Notes: generated by a model from the sequence alone, not told the origin. DNA of 64,000 nucleotides from Odontesthes bonariensis (GCF_027942865.1 NC_134507.1:37668797-37732796), one strand, 5' to 3'. Counted from the stretch's first letter, positions 41,787 to 54,719 are shown. Numbers and translations: made by a program.

Positions 41787-42812
41787 TCCTTCCAAAGTGG
41801 GATGCATGCCGTCTCTCCAGGTTTTCTCCAGAAAGATTGCCAATTATCTCTGTTGCCCACGTTGTTTGCTGGACACCATCTAGACAACCAGCGATTGTAG
41901 GACGACATGCGACTAAACATGTCATCACTGGTCAGATTTGGCAGGGGTCCAGAGAAAACTACGGAGTCCCACATTGTTTGGGCAAAATTACACACCGATG
42001 CAACATTAATTTTAGTGACCTCCGATTGGCGTAACCGGGCGTCATTAACGCCGACGTGAATAACTATTTTACCATATTTACGTTTATCCTTAGCCAGCAG
42101 TTTTAAATAGGATTCTATGTCGCCCGCTCTGGCCCCTGGAATGCATTTGACTATGGCCGCTGGTGTCTCTAATGCCACGTTTCTGACTATGGAGCTGCCA
42201 GTTACCAGGGTTTTGTCCTCAGCGGGTGTGTCGCTGAGTGGGGAAAATCTATTTGAAGCGTGGACAGGTCGATGGTGAACAACGGGCTTTACTTTAGAGC
42301 TACGCCTCTTCCTGACAGTCACCCAGCCACGATGTAATCCTGGCTGCTCAGGTTCTGCTAGGGGGAGGCTAATTGAGCTAGCTACGCTAGGTGGCTCCAC
42401 ACTGGCTAAAGGGACCTGGCTCGCTATCGGTTGATTTTCAACAGTGCAGAGCCGAGCTTCCAATTCAGATAACCTCGCCTCCAAAACTACAAAAAGACTA
42501 CATTTGTTACATGTAGCATTATCGCTAAAGGAGGCAGAGGAGTAACTAAACATCTGACACACGGAGAGGGTGAAAGCAGGAGATGGAGGGAGAGAACTGG
42601 TAGCCATGCTAAGCTATAGAACCAGACACACCGCTAAAAAGTGAGAATAAAGATTAAAGATCTGTAGGAGTGTGTTAGAAAAGAACGGTAAGCTATAGAG
42701 TTAACTATGCAAAATTGTGTAAGTTATAGGTAGAAATAAAATGATTATCAGTAGTCCAAGAGGAGCAAGAAATTCCACAGTGCACAAGCAAGGTAACAGG
42801 AAGTGATGCAAC
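41787..42812 (-). pseudogene. LINE ORF1 with esterase-like domain, fragment
   Basis: The minus-strand frame 42607-41750 starts [15 protein letters not shown]. It has a short coiled-coil ([16 protein letters not shown], about residues 44-60), a basic linker, and an SGNH-esterase-like part ([30 protein letters not shown]). Such ORF1 proteins occur in CR1/L2-type LINEs. The frame loses its meaning before it ends at the Helitron junction. About 200 bp of 5' UTR lie at 42608-42812. Confidence 0.75.
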
Positions 42813-43089
42813 ACGTCTTACTGCAAAGCAAAGCGTCACAGCGTCAATCAACCACCACTTCACCACAGGGCCAAGACTCCTTTAATGTTGGGGATGTTCA
42901 GTCTATGTCCTCAATAACTTCACTCATGTTGAGTGAAGGGAGAGCCAACTGCTACAGCTCCAAACAATATAGTAAGACAGGACATTTTTGCAATTGTTAT
43001 CAGCACTCTTAATGAACAATTTGGGTGAGATCAAGGAAGGTACCCAAAGTTAGCCATCAAGCTTTCCGTGTAGGTTTCTTAAAGTAGGA
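42813..43089. other. Intergenic, no gene seen
   Basis: Nothing recognisable. Confidence 0.4.
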
Positions 43090-43161
43090 GGGCTCGTCCG
43101 GGATTTGAACCCGGGACCTCTCGCACCCGAAGCGAGAATCATACCCCTAGACCAACGAGCC
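43090..43161 (-). tRNA. tRNA-Pro (CGG)
   Basis: The minus strand gives GGCTCGTTGGTCTAGGGGTA (D arm, box A), CTCGCTTCGGGTGCGAG (anticodon arm, anticodon CGG), GGTTCAAATCC (T arm, box B) and an acceptor closing GACGAGCCC; 72 nt with all stems paired. No strong T run follows on the minus strand (only TTT), so the terminator may be weak. Confidence 0.95.
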
Positions 43162-43241
43162 AGAAGGTCGACATTTTACGTTTCATGAGATCGGGGTCAG
43201 CTGACGTAGCCATGGAATCTGTGGCGTGCATACATAGACAT

Positions 43242-44210
43242 CAGGGGCCTCATGTACAAAGGGTGCGTACGCACAAAATAGTGGCGCACGTTTTCACGTC
43301 AACGATCAGATCAAGAACGAAAAGACCGTGGAAATGTGCGGTGCCTCACGGCAGCTTCAGGGCTGGCGTACGCACTTTTCTACAGCTGTTGATTCTTTGG
43401 CGACACCTAAGGTGATGTTGGGACACTGTTATAATAAATAAATGTAAAAACAATTAGTGCTCAGACAGTGATGTGCACACCTGAGACACATGAACAATTA
43501 ATACTGATAAACTATTAACACACCCATGTGTCTGCAATTACACGAGCGGACATAAAAACAGCGCAAAGTGGTGCAATGCATACCATTAAAAACAATGGCT
43601 GCTTAAATTAGAAGACTTTGCAAATGGTGCAATTCGAAGAGAGCGTGTGTTCACTACAACAGAGAGGATTAGCTGGCACATGATGGCGACTGACTCATCA
43701 GCCGTTTTGAGGGAAATCCTCCTGGAACTGTGCGCAGAGCTGCGGCCGGCGTTGGAGCGCAACACAGCGAGGAGGCATGCGCTGCCTGTGCCCACAGGTG
43801 ATGTGCACACTGGGGTTCCAACCGGGGCATTCCAGAGGTGATGTGCACACTGGGGTTCCAACCGGAGCATTCCAGAGGTGATGTGCACACTGGGGTTCCA
43901 ACCGGAGCATTCCAGAGGTGATGTGCACACTGGGGTTCCAACCGGAGCATTCCAGAGGTGATGTGCACACTGGGGTTCCAACCGGGGCATTCCAGAGGTG
44001 ATGTGCACACTGGGGTTCCAACCGGAGCATTCCAGAGGTGATGTGCACACTGGAGTTCCAACCGGGGCATTCCAGAGGGAGCTGGCCAACCGATTGGGAC
44101 TGTGCCAGTCTACCCTGACCCGAGCCATGCCAGCCACGTGGGGCAGAATTAATCGCATCTCAGCCACGTATATCAAATTCCCAACAGGCCAACATTAAAG
44201 ACCTCATGAC
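43242..44210 (+). pseudogene. PIF/Harbinger-like element with transposase remnant
   Basis: The left end has AGGGGCCTCATGTACAAAGG and GTGCGTACGCAC, words typical of fish Harbinger elements. At 44060-44200 the plus frame reads AFQRELANRLGLCQSTLTRA and RINRISATYIKFP, matching the N-terminal region of Harbinger transposases. The catalytic part and right end are missing. A minisatellite (43801-44080) has grown inside the coding part. Confidence 0.65.
43801..44080. repeat. Minisatellite, 7 copies of a 40-bp unit
   Basis: Unit ATGTGCACACTGGGGTTCCA plus a second half ACCGGGGCATTCCAGAGGTG (positions 43801-43840). Copies start every 40 bp from 43801 to 44041 and differ by only one or two bases (GGGG/GGAG, CTGGGG/CTGGAG). 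Because 40 is not divisible by three, all frames stay open for three-unit cycles on the minus strand, which explains long repeat-like frames there. Confidence 0.95.
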
Positions 44211-44502
44211 ACCTGGAGACGACTTTTTTTTTTGTTTAGTCTGAAATAACTATTATTATCGAGTTGAAATACATTTTTGTGATAAATATGCTCGGTTCTC
44301 TGTTATTTTCGAAATTTGAACGCACGCCACTGAAATCCACAGGCCAGTGTCCCGCCAACGTTCCAACATAAAAATGACGTATGCTCCGGAACGTCTGCTC
44401 CCTCCTCCTCTCTCCTCTCGCACACTTTAGACTGTTCGCGGCAGCACACCGACTCATCTACTACTGGCATTGGCTCACACCTCCCACAAGAACACCTAAA
44501 GC
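44211..44502. other. Intergenic, no gene seen
   Basis: Nothing recognisable. Confidence 0.4.
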
Positions 44503-44790
44503 AGGGGTGGCCAACCGGTCAGAGCCGCATTTTTTACTGTGTTACCACAAAGAGCCACATTATTTGGAAAAATGACCGAATTCTCTCTGTTCCATCCGTC
44601 TGTTCTTGACTCGCTCTCTCGTCTCAGTCACATCAACGCTGATATTAAACCCACGAACCGAGCAAAATGAGTCAAAAACAGGCGTGTTTGGAAAGCTTCT
44701 TCCCACTGAGGAGACGGAAGAAGAGGCTAAGAAAAAGAAAGCTGCATTTTGAAGACATGTTTCAGCGTTACCATAGCGACCAGAGAGGAT
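44503..44790 (+). pseudogene. hAT element 5' end with transposase start
   Basis: CAGGGGTGGCCAACCGG is a hAT-type terminus. About 160 bp later MSQKQACLESFFPLRRRKKR begins, a transposase start similar to Charlie-like hAT proteins. The frame soon leaves the family. No right end was found. A related terminus (GCAGAGCTACTCATTATGCGG) lies at about 60133. Confidence 0.5.
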
Positions 44791-44899
44791 GTCAGGAGGA
44801 CGCTGCTAATAAAGTTACATACAAGTACACAGTGGATTCAAGTTTATTATTATATTTACTAAATACCACAGAGTCTGTGATGGTATCATTTAATTTGTA

Positions 44900-46261
44900 G
44901 TATTTATCCGCCACACCTGAAAGGCATGAAAATATTGTCTGACATTAAAAGAAAAAGAATAAAATTATATCCAAGACTTGTGGAAAGAAGTAAAATGATT
45001 TAAAAGCAAATAAAGCAATAAGCAGCAGGAGGAAGCAGAGACACGTCTGCACTCTTCAGAAGCAGGAAGCAAAGTCTGGCAGCTTTAGAGGTCAAGTTAG
45101 CGACTGAAAAACTTATCTGTCCTGTGCAGGTCGTCCACTTTTGTGTAACACCCCAACTTTGAATGTATAAGCAGTCATAAAGTTGAGACTTCTTCAGAGC
45201 TGCAGCCAGCGCTGTTTCTCTCCTTCAGGAAGTCAAATTAAACTGAAACGTTGATGCGGTCTCACTGAGCTTTGTTAACAGAAGTTTCCTCCACAGAGGA
45301 CAAGCTGCTGATCCTGGATCTGCTGAGATGTCCCAGGTCACTGTTGGCTTTGGTCCTCATACATTTAACTTTGTCCTGAGAAAGGAGAAATTCCAAAAAG
45401 GGAAACAGGGACTGTTTCTGCATTTGACATAGACTATATCATGCTGACGTTGATCTGTGGCTGCAGTTTTTCATTTAGTTTCAGACTTGTTGGATTGAAA
45501 TGTTGATGAGTTTCTGTGGCAGATAGGCTCCAGTCCCCCTGAAACCATGTAAAGCAAATGGAAGGATGGGGAGTTTGCTCCATTGAATGTAAAGTTATCC
45601 TGAAGATAACGGGCAGGATTTGAACCAGCTGTTGCACCACTGGCAAGCTATGGTCTCTGTGAAACTCACCAAGCCACCTTCACACTTGAAGATGTTTCTG
45701 GAGTGTTTTTCAATTTGTATTTTTAGTGTTTGGAGCTGAAACTTCACTGAGTCTTAAGTTTTGATCCCAGAACCTCTGAGGGTGAAAACATTCACCAAAC
45801 AGTCTGAGCTATTCTTCCAGACACTCCGATGTGCTGTCCTACACCTCTTCTCTCTGGACTTTGACCTATAAAATACAGAAACACATCACCTTACATTCAT
45901 GATTTTTGACCTTTTCCTGTTATTGAACTCAGTTAGGAACCTTTCTGTGCAGAAAAACTGTTCCACTGAACCCTTTGCTCTGATTTCTGCACAGGCAGCA
46001 GTTCCATAATGAATCAGTCGGGGTGTTGAAAGGAATGTTTACATGACATCCAACACAGAACCGTCTCCATTCACCTCAACAGTGAATATCATCTTCTCCC
46101 GTCCACACCAGCTCTGTGAAGAATGTTAGCTGCAGTTCTTCATTCACCATCCCGTCTTCTGTGTCACTCAGAACAGCAAATGAAGAAGTAAAGGAAGTAA
46201 ATCAGATCTTCTATGAGTCCAATGAGTGTGATCCTCCTGACCGTATCCAAACCAGTCAAAC
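44900..46261. other. Intergenic; dispersed repeat related to the snRNA-array spacer
   Basis: At 45310-45430 the minus strand reads AGGACAAAGTTAAATGTATG and CTCAGCAGATCCAGGATCAGC, closely matching the spacer between U5 and 5S (for example 24640-24720). The rest has no recognisable gene. Confidence 0.55.
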
Positions 46262-49200
46262 TTCTGTTTAGTTCAGTTCAGTTCAGTTTACTTTATTGGT
46301 ACCCGTAGGTAAACTGGTTTTGCAGTTTAAGAGAGAGATGGGTGTCCTTACATACAAGCTACAAGACACATGACACATATAAACATGGAATCTAAAAAAC
46401 ACATATAGGCTACACAAGAATAAATAATACAAGGACAGTGCTGACATATAACATACAACATATATGTACGCAAGAAGCAGAACTGCAGTGGGATGACCGT
46501 AAGGCTTCATGCAGTTATTGAAGAACTATGGCAGTTAGAATGCAATTTAAGTGCAAAAGCATTGCTACAAGTAAATACATAACCTGCAAGTGCATTGGAA
46601 ACATAATAATCCACAGGAAATTTGTCTTACATCTTATTTAGCAGAATAACTGCAGCTGGGACAAAACTGTTTTTGAATCTGTTGGTTCTGCAACCAGGAA
46701 CTCCCAGCCTCCGTCCAGAGGGGAGGTACTGGAATTCATTATTCAAGGGGTGTCGGCTATCATCCAGGATACCCATTGCTATCCGCTGTAGTTGTCTTGT
46801 GTATAGGGAAGAAGGGTGCAGTTGTGTCTCCCCAATTAGTTTGCTTGACCACTTGACAATTTGGTATAGGCGGTTCTTGTGTGTAAGGGGAATATTGCCA
46901 AACCATGATGCTAAAGAAAAAGATATAATTGATTCAATAAAAGAGTGATAAAACAAAATCATCATGGTCTTGTTACATTAAACTGGTAAAGCTTCCTCAA
47001 ACAGTGTAACCGCTGTTGTCCTTTTTTGCATATAGCCTCACAATTCTCCTGGAGATTTAGTTTGGCGTCGATGATTGTCCCTAAGCATTTATAGGATTTA
47101 ACTTGTTCCACTATTTGACCTTTCATAGTGGTGGCCTCATGCCTAGGATTGTTTCCAAAATCAATGTGCATATCCTTTGTTTTTGCTATGTTCAGTTGAA
47201 GATATGATTCCTCACACCACTGTACAAAATCTTCTACTATTGGTCCATGACCTCGTTCGTTCTTCTGTAGCAAGCTTACAATGACAGAGTCATCTGCATA
47301 TTTAATTATGGTCCTATTAGCAAAAGTACTCTGACACATGTTTGTATACAGGATGAACAGGAGGGGTGAGAGTGCGCACCCTTGTGGCGAGCCTGTGGAG
47401 GAGCAAAGTTGACTGGACATGACTCCATTCACCCTGACTTCCTGTGTCCTATTAATTAAAAAGTCTAAATTCCAACCAACAACGTTAAAACTTAAAGAAA
47501 ATTGTGTAAGAAGACGGTTTATTAAAATGTGTGGTTGGATGGTGTTAAAAGCTGATGAAAAGTCAATAAATAAAACTTGTGCATGTGACCCACTTCCTTC
47601 AAGATGTTTTAGAAGCTGATGGAGTAGGGTGATGGTAGCATCTTTATTTCCTCTGTTCGGCCTGTAGGCAAACTGCATGGGGTCCAATGCATTTTCAGTG
47701 TGCCTTAAGATGTGTGACCTTATCAATTTCTCAAAATTTTTCATTACAATTGAGGTTAGGGCAAAGGGTCTAAAATAGTTCAAAGTACTTGGCCTGCCAC
47801 ATTTCGGGACAGGGACCACAACAGCGTGTTTCCATACCTTGGGTACATGTTGTGTCTGCAGAGATTTATTAAAAATGAGCTGGAATATTGAGCTCAACTC
47901 TTTTGCACATGTCTTAATTACATGCCCACAGATATTGTCTGGTCCATAACTTTTATTAACCTTTGTCTTGAAGAAGACATTTTCAACATCTTTACATGTG
48001 ATGCTGGTGTGCTGACCATCTTTGAGTTTGCACTGGAGTTTTCCAATTTCCTGGCTGAAATCAAACTTATCAAAACGGTTATAAAAACAATTCAAGGCAT
48101 TTGCAAGCTCATTATCAGATTTAAAACCTTCAAGGGATATATGGTTACTTTTACTCTGGTTCTGGAAACCAGCTATAGTTTTCATACAGGACCAGGCAGA
48201 GCCAAGGTTATTCTCAGTCATTCTTTGTTTGAGTTTGGACTTATATCTTTGTTTGGCTTTAGATATCTCAGTTTTCAGTTCTCTGGTGGCTACATGTAGA
48301 TCAGTAGCAGTACCCTGCTTGTGAGCCTGCCTTTTTCCTCTGTAAACAGCTTTTAATAGTCCCATTTACCCATGGCTTGTTGTTTGGGTAAATCTTGATC
48401 TGTTTACATGGGATAATCATATCCCTACAAAAAGCCACATATGAACACACCACATCAGTGAGTTCATCCAAATCATTACAGGAGTCTGTAAAAGTGTCCC
48501 AGTCTGTGCAGTCATAACATTCCTGAAGGCACATAACTGAATCCTCAGTCCATTCCTTTACTTCCTTAATTTGCACTTGTTCCCTTCTCAAGACAGATCT
48601 GTACTTGGGAATGAGTTGAACACAGTTATGGTCTGCAGAGCCCAGCGGGGGCAGTGGAATCGATTTGTAGGCGTCCTTCACTGTACCATAACAGAGATCC
48701 AGTGTCTTACCCCGCCTGGTTGGACAGGTGACATACTGATAAAAGTCTCTCACGGAATGTTTTAGCGTCACGTGATTGAAGTCACCTAGGATAAAGTTCG
48801 GAGCGTCGGGTGAGAGTGATTGTAATTTATGCGTGACATCCGAAATAACATTGCAGGCAATGGTGGCATTTGCCTTCGGGTGAATGTACACGACTGTTAG
48901 AAAGATTTGCGGAAATTCGCGTGGCAGATAGAATGGACGCATTGACACGGACAGGAGCTCAATGTCGGGTAAACAGATGTTTTCTCTGACAGTCACAGAA
49001 GTACAGTAGCGCCTGTTCAGGTATACACATACCCCTCCGCCGAGCGTCTTCCCCGTTATAAGCATCTCTGTCCGTCCGGATAGGTGATCCAAAACCGTCG
49101 ATCCACAGTTCTCGGTCCTGGTCGTGCCCAGACAACCAGGTCTCCGTGAAGGCCAAGACGCAGCATTCCCCAAAATCCTTCTGCAGCTGGACGTTTCCCT

Positions 49201-49560
49201 GCAGCTCATCGAGTTTATTCCTAAGGGATTGTACATTTCCTAAAATCATGGTGGGGAGGGGGATCCGTTTCAGACACCGCTTCCTCCGGCGTAAACGAAC
49301 ACCTCCGCGTTTGCCCCGCTTCCTCTTTTTTCCCTGCCATGCCGAGTGTTCGGGCTTGTGATCTTTTCTTATACAGTCTGGTAAGTTTAAAACCGCATCT
49401 GGTGTGTTGTGCGTGCCCTCAAAGCGAAGTTGAAGCAACTGGTCTCTGCTGTACACAGTTCTTGCTTGGGCGGCCTGCATTGTGTCTCGGGCAAGCAGCA
49501 GGCATGACACCAGAATCCAAGTTACAACCAGATAGAAAAGTTCCATTTTTGTTTTGTATC
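46262..49560 (-). mobile_element. CR1/L2/Rex1-type LINE, frameshifted
   Basis: Minus strand. The 5' part (49546-48959) starts MELFYLVVTWILVSC and continues GNVQSLRNKLDEL, an endonuclease start. The endonuclease continues in another frame (49236-48301, GDFNHVTLKH, SADHNCVQ). RT lies at 48365-46962 (YADDSVIV), the C-terminal part at 46965-46627 in a third frame. At least three frameshifts are needed to join them. The 3' end has a (GAACT)n tail (GTTCA repeats at 46269-46290). The element is dead but nearly complete in its endonuclease-RT part. Confidence 0.8.
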
Positions 49561-50756
49561 GTCAGTTCAAGGTGAAATGACGTGGACAAACTTTAAACAG
49601 ACTTCAGACAAACGTCAGGACTCTTAAGACTTATACAACCGATTAAAACAAACAAACATATCGGACGCCAAACTCTCTCCCTGCCAGTCGCTGCGTGTGC
49701 AAGCGCCTGTGGCTCTTGCTCACAGTTCAGGTTCAGTTGAAGGTTTAGTCAGTGGTGTTATTTATTTAGTCATTTACAAATCCTCTGAAAAGTAGATCAT
49801 AATCCAACTGAAGTTTGGTGGATTAAAGCCTGCTCTTTAAAGCACAGAGCAACGACACCTCCCAAAGCCAACCCTGTCACTGGCTCTAAAGGAGAGGAGC
49901 CTGTTAGCGGAGGGCCCTGCTCAGAGTCCTGCTTTAGTGAACTACAGCAACCAAGTAAACCTGCGAGACTTCTGTTGGGATCAGACTGATCTATGAGGGC
50001 TTAAAGATTCCACAAAGAGAAACATGCAGCTGAACCTAAATAAAACTTGAACAGAGAACTTACAGGAGAGGTTTCTAATGCTTTTATGCATCAATCTTTA
50101 CTTCATTGGCTCCCTCCATGGGATAAAATTTGGAACATTTTCCTAATAAAAGAAAAAGATGTCAAGGCTCAGAAAGCACCTTTATCATTGTTTTACTGTG
50201 TAATATGTAGGATCCATAAACTCATTTATTACCAGCTCTATCAGCATGGAGAGAATCCCCTTTTCTCCCAAAAGATCCCAGGTGCTGCTCCTGAGGTGTT
50301 TCTGTAAGTTTATCACACCAGCTGGTGAAATGATATGAGTCCCTCTACAGCTGTTGTAGATGTCAGCTGAGATTCAAACTAAAAGACACATTTTGTGTCT
50401 GAAACTGTGAGAGACTGTTCAAGTGGGACTGAAAGCAGATTCAGAGGGTTGTGATGTATGTTTTTCCACCCAAATGACCTGATAACTGTCAGAGATGCAG
50501 CAGTGCTATGAAATCCACTTTAGAAGCTGCAGTTATTGGACACAATGAAAGCTGACCATCTCTGTGGCTCAGAGGAAAACTGAGCAAAAATATATTTTAG
50601 ATAACTTATATATTTATATATTTATATAACTTACAAATGAGGATATAACGATGCAGCTAACAATAAGCATCAGCCAGGCTCTATCAGAGGTGACAGTGTA
50701 GAAACAGAGTGCAGGCATAGAGGGAAGTACAGGTTAAGTGGGAGATTACATTTCTA
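49561..50756. other. Intergenic, no gene seen
   Basis: 49860-50010 carries words shared with the repeat at 37080-37680. The frame at 50047-50307 has no recognisable content. Confidence 0.4.
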
Positions 50757-50829
50757 CACCTGAACAGGGACTTGAACCCTGGACCTTCAGATTAAAAGTC
50801 TGATGCTCTACCAACTGAGCTATCCAGGC
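50757..50829 (-). tRNA. tRNA-Lys (TTT)
   Basis: The minus strand gives GCCTGGATAGCTCAGTTGG (D arm), CAGACTTTTAATCTG (anticodon arm, anticodon TTT), GGTTCAAGTCC (T arm) and TTCAGGTG, 73 nt. The acceptor contains one G-T pair (CAGGTG instead of CAGGCG), still pairable. No T run of four or more follows on the minus strand, so it may be a silent copy. Confidence 0.9.
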
Positions 50830-51248
50830 CCTATGAAAGCTTGTCTGAGTGACAGCTCACATCTGAAACACTTCCTGAGTCCAAAGCTGTGACGCTGTTT
50901 TCTGAACAAATGCCTGGTTGATGTGAACTTGTGTTGCAGCCACTGAGCATAAAGAAGAAGGCCTTCATGGAGGGAAACAGTTAGTTAAGGAGGAGTGTGA
51001 AGAAAAAAGGAAGAGAGCAAGTCGGTGGGAAACTATCTGCAGCAGAACAGTGTGAGGGATGTGTGGTCAGGAATGGAAAAGCTCACAGGCTTTGGGATAA
51101 TGTGGGATCAGACAGATGGAAGAGTTCAGACAAACTCAGCATGCTGCTGCCTCCTGCTACAGACCTCACATCCTCCATGTACCAACAGCTTCCCTGTCAC
51201 ACCTCAGCACATCTACATGAAACTATCACATCTATAGGAAAATAAACT
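50830..51248. other. Intergenic, upstream part of LINE relic
   Basis: Nothing recognisable except that the sequence may continue the LINE remnant at 51249. Confidence 0.35.
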
Positions 51249-51440
51249 ATGGCCTCATCTGGAATACAAACTAAAGAGATGATTGTGGATTTTAGGAGGA
51301 GCAGCAGTCAGCTGAACACCGTCTCCATCCTCGGTGAAGAGGTGGTTGAGGATTACAGATACCTGAGGGTTCACCTGGACAGCAGACTGGACTGGAAATG
51401 CAACACTGAGGCTGTCTACAAGATGGGACATTCAGTAAAC
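51249..51440 (+). pseudogene. LINE reverse transcriptase C-terminal fragment
   Basis: The frame reads TKEMIVDFRRSSSQLNTVSI and VEDYRYLRVHLDSRLDWKCN, the region after RT in CR1/L2/Rex1-type LINEs. Ends are undefined. Confidence 0.65.
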
Positions 51441-53023
51441 TGTTCCTATAACTGTATATATGCTAACTGAGTTGGCATGGGTTGGTGCACTAAACACATG
51501 TTACAGAGTTTAATATTTCTGCATCTTTTAGTAAAAACAGGAAAGAATGAGTGAATATTTCCAGCCAAATTCCCAATAAAGCTGCTCTCATCCACATATT
51601 TTTCTGTTTCTTCTGTCAGACGGCTAAACTGAAAATCAGCCCATTAAGACTACGTGTCAACTCGTGGTCACTTAAAGCATGTCCAGACTGTCGCTCTGCT
51701 CTAATAAATCCTTATTTTGTAACCGCAGCCTCATGTGAGAAAATCACCCTTCAGGTGACTTAAAGACAACATGTTGGCAGCAATTTCAGCTGTGCTTACA
51801 TGCAGCGTGATGTCCCACAGAGAAAGTTAGAGGCAGCAGAATGTCAGGAAGGTTTTCTGCACAGTCTATCCCGTGCATGTACGCTGGGACAATATGGTGG
51901 TCCAGTTAAATGGACGAGTACACCTGGAACTGAAGCTGGACTTACCTGTGCATGCAAGCGTTCTGAATGTCCTGATCAAGATAAAAATATGTAACATACA
52001 GAACAAAAAGCATACATCTCCAGCTGAAAACATGAAACCTGCATCCTACAAATAAAATGTTCCACTGGGGTGACCCACCTAAGTTGGTTATTAGGAGGAA
52101 ATTTCAGAAATATCCTCAAAAGCAGTTTTTCTCAGTGTGCAGACTTCAGCTTTTTGTTTTAAGTTTTGAACAAAGAAAATAGACTCAAATGTAACCTCTC
52201 TTCTATGCATATTCAGAACTTATTTAAATCTCTTCCAGAAAAACTCTCGTTTTGATCATTTTCTTTAAAATAAACATTTTTAAAAAGCTAACTGACCATG
52301 TGCTTTGTTTTACATATAACACCAGTTATAGAGGTGAACACGCAAAGTTAACATATTGACAGGTTTCAAATGTATGTTTCAGTGGTGGCCGTGCTTTGGC
52401 TCACTGGGCCTTCAGTGCGGGTTTACCGTCCATTCAGAGTCGCTATTTAAATCCGTCCTGAGTGCCCACATGGATCTGGATCTCACTAACCGTGCTGTAT
52501 GCCAATAAACACAGAGAGACAGCTGCTAGAAGACTTTCTTCTGCAGGTTTCCTTCTGATTTATTTATTTTTAAACACATATTCAGCAGCAGGATGTTTAT
52601 TCATCAATTAGCCTACTAATAATGAACTATGAGAGGCATTTCACGTGTTGAGAGCGACTTCCATTGTTATTGTTATTATTATCACGTATATCAGCAGTTC
52701 AGGATATTTGATCATTTATATTTATAATTTAATATTTATACATGTAAATAAAATACATAATACTCACAAGAGTTCCTGATTATTATCTATTTATTGACAT
52801 AACACTGATATGCTCCATATGTGAGTCCATTGTTGCCAGTTAACTGCAGCCTTGCAGCTTTCAGCAGCAGCTGTTACCGCTGAGCAATCAGTTCCCTCTG
52901 CACTGAGGATCATATGAAAGCAGCTCCTGCAGCTTCAGGTTAGTGTCACAGGGCTCTGAACTTTGTGTTAGTGCAGTTTGGCAGGAGCAGGTCCCAGGCA
53001 AGCTTTAATTATATTGCACCAGA
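51441..53023. other. Intergenic, no gene seen
   Basis: No protein-like frame. It may contain upstream control or 5' untranslated sequence of the gene starting at 53024. Confidence 0.4.
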
Positions 53024-53884
53024 ATGAGGTGAGTAACTTCTAGTCTGTCCCAGTGCTTCTAAGTGGTGGCACTGAACCTCTGCTGCCTTAAATGTCTGAG
53101 GCAAGCAGAACCTCATTTGGTCGCAGCATTACACCATGTTTATACAGTTAAGCTCAACAGGACTGGGAATGTTAAGGGGAGGTGGTGGTTGGACCCCACT
53201 GGTCTCTAAATGTACTCAGAACTTCATATGAGATGTCCCTGTTTCTGCAGGGTTTTGTGGATTTCTTGTGTGCTGATTGGAAGCATCGCCTGCATTCCTG
53301 CACAAAGCGGTAAGCTGATCCCAATCAAAGCTCAGCAACTAAAAGCAGTTTAAATTGACTCGGGTTGTAAATGGAAGGCTGCTCTTAATTCTGTTTCCTC
53401 ACCCATGTATTCAGTTTATGGACAAGATCTATCTAAGCCAACGTATCAGAAACAAACTGGAGCCAGTGGTTCTGGAGCACAGCAGCATGGTGCTCAGGGA
53501 GGTCAGTCTGGAGCTCCTGGCAGCAATTACCAGTTTGAAGATGGGAGCTGGAGCCTTTCATCTGACACCAGCGGCGAGGACGAGCCAGTCTTCACTCCTG
53601 TGGCCGACGAGGATCAAGTCTACGCTTACAAATCTCGGTCCCGCTACAACAAGAAGCGTGTGCTGTTCAGCCAGTTCCGCTACACCCCAACAGAATCTGA
53701 GCCAGACCACGGCAAAACCTCTCAGCACAAGGTTCAAGTTCAGAGCGGCTTCTGAGGATCTTTCTGGTGAGGCTCATTTTACTCTGCATGTGTGCTCTCT
53801 GTAGCTGCTGGTAGGTGACTGACTTTCTTTGTCTTGCAGATCTGCATATTCTAGAGGCATCGCTGCTGCTACCGCTTGAATAAA
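53024..53884 (+). CDS. Predicted secreted protein 1 (4 exons, 134 aa)
   Basis: Exons: 53024-53028 (ATG AG, donor GTGAGT), 53251-53309 (acceptor TTCTGCAG, donor GTAAGC), 53415-53766 with stop TGA at 53753-53755 (donor GTGAGG), and a non-coding last exon from 53840 with AATAAA at 53879-53884. Coding length is 405 nt, so the frame closes exactly. The product starts MRVLWISCVLIGSIACIPAQ, a signal peptide. Exon 3 is rich in Gly, Gln and Ser first, then acidic, then basic and Tyr-rich (DQVYAYKSRSRYNKKRVLFS). I do not recognise the family. It has the same layout as the genes at 58121 and 63038. Confidence 0.7.
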
Positions 53885-54719
53885 TGGCTTTAACTTGAAT
53901 ACCTTGTTGCTCCATCAAATGGCTCCTAGCTGTCTCTGGGTCATCCAGTTGTGGGTTGGAGGGGATGGTTGAGGGCCTGACAGGTTGACATGACTTAATC
54001 CTATAAATAAGGTGTTGGCCTTAACTTAAGGACAGTATCTGATCAAAGGTGAGCTTGTGAAGGTCTTGACGGCTTCAGCTTGGAATGCATTCCCAACTAA
54101 AACTGGCTGAAAAGCCAACTGCAGCTCTCTGACAGCAGTGGGTAAAGGTGTGGCCTTGAGCTCTATCAGAAGATTCCACTGCTGCATATTGTGCTGAGGG
54201 GGAAACCTTTACACTCTGTAGCAGTCCTCACCCTACAGCTCTGGGTAAGGGCAGACCCATCAGATGCTGGGGCCATGTGAAACCTGGACAGTAGTTTCTG
54301 CAAGTCCATGACTGAGGATGGCTTCATATTGTCTGCGGTTGCAAAGGTCTTGTACTCTGAATACTTGTAATGAAGCTTGTGCTACACAAATCAAAAGATG
54401 TGGCAGCTACTTCTAGTGAAGTGGCTTGGGAACAATTTATTGGCTCAATGTTGTCACTTACTACCTGGAAGTAAGTTGGATCAGGTGGTGGGGGCAAACA
54501 TCTAGAGGACCCTGTTCATGACATCTTAAACACAAAGCTGAGTATTATTAAATCTATATATTACCATTGAGGTCGGGTCATGGAAACTGAGAGGAGCCTC
54601 TCAGCCTCAATTGCAGAGGTGTGGCCAGAACGTCATCATTGCCTCAGGACAGTAGCATAGGACCTGCTCGTGAATATTAGCATGTAGGGAAAAATTCAAG
54701 CTGAAGAAAAAGGCCTTTT
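53885..54719. other. Intergenic, no gene seen
   Basis: Nothing recognisable. Confidence 0.4.

Noticed and set aside
43801-44080. CRISPR-like direct repeats
   Set aside because: Units are contiguous without unique spacers, and the context is a vertebrate genome.
43586-44176. Minus-strand 196-aa frame with repeated Cys/His/Trp text
   Set aside because: It is the 40-bp minisatellite read in three frames in turn, not a protein.
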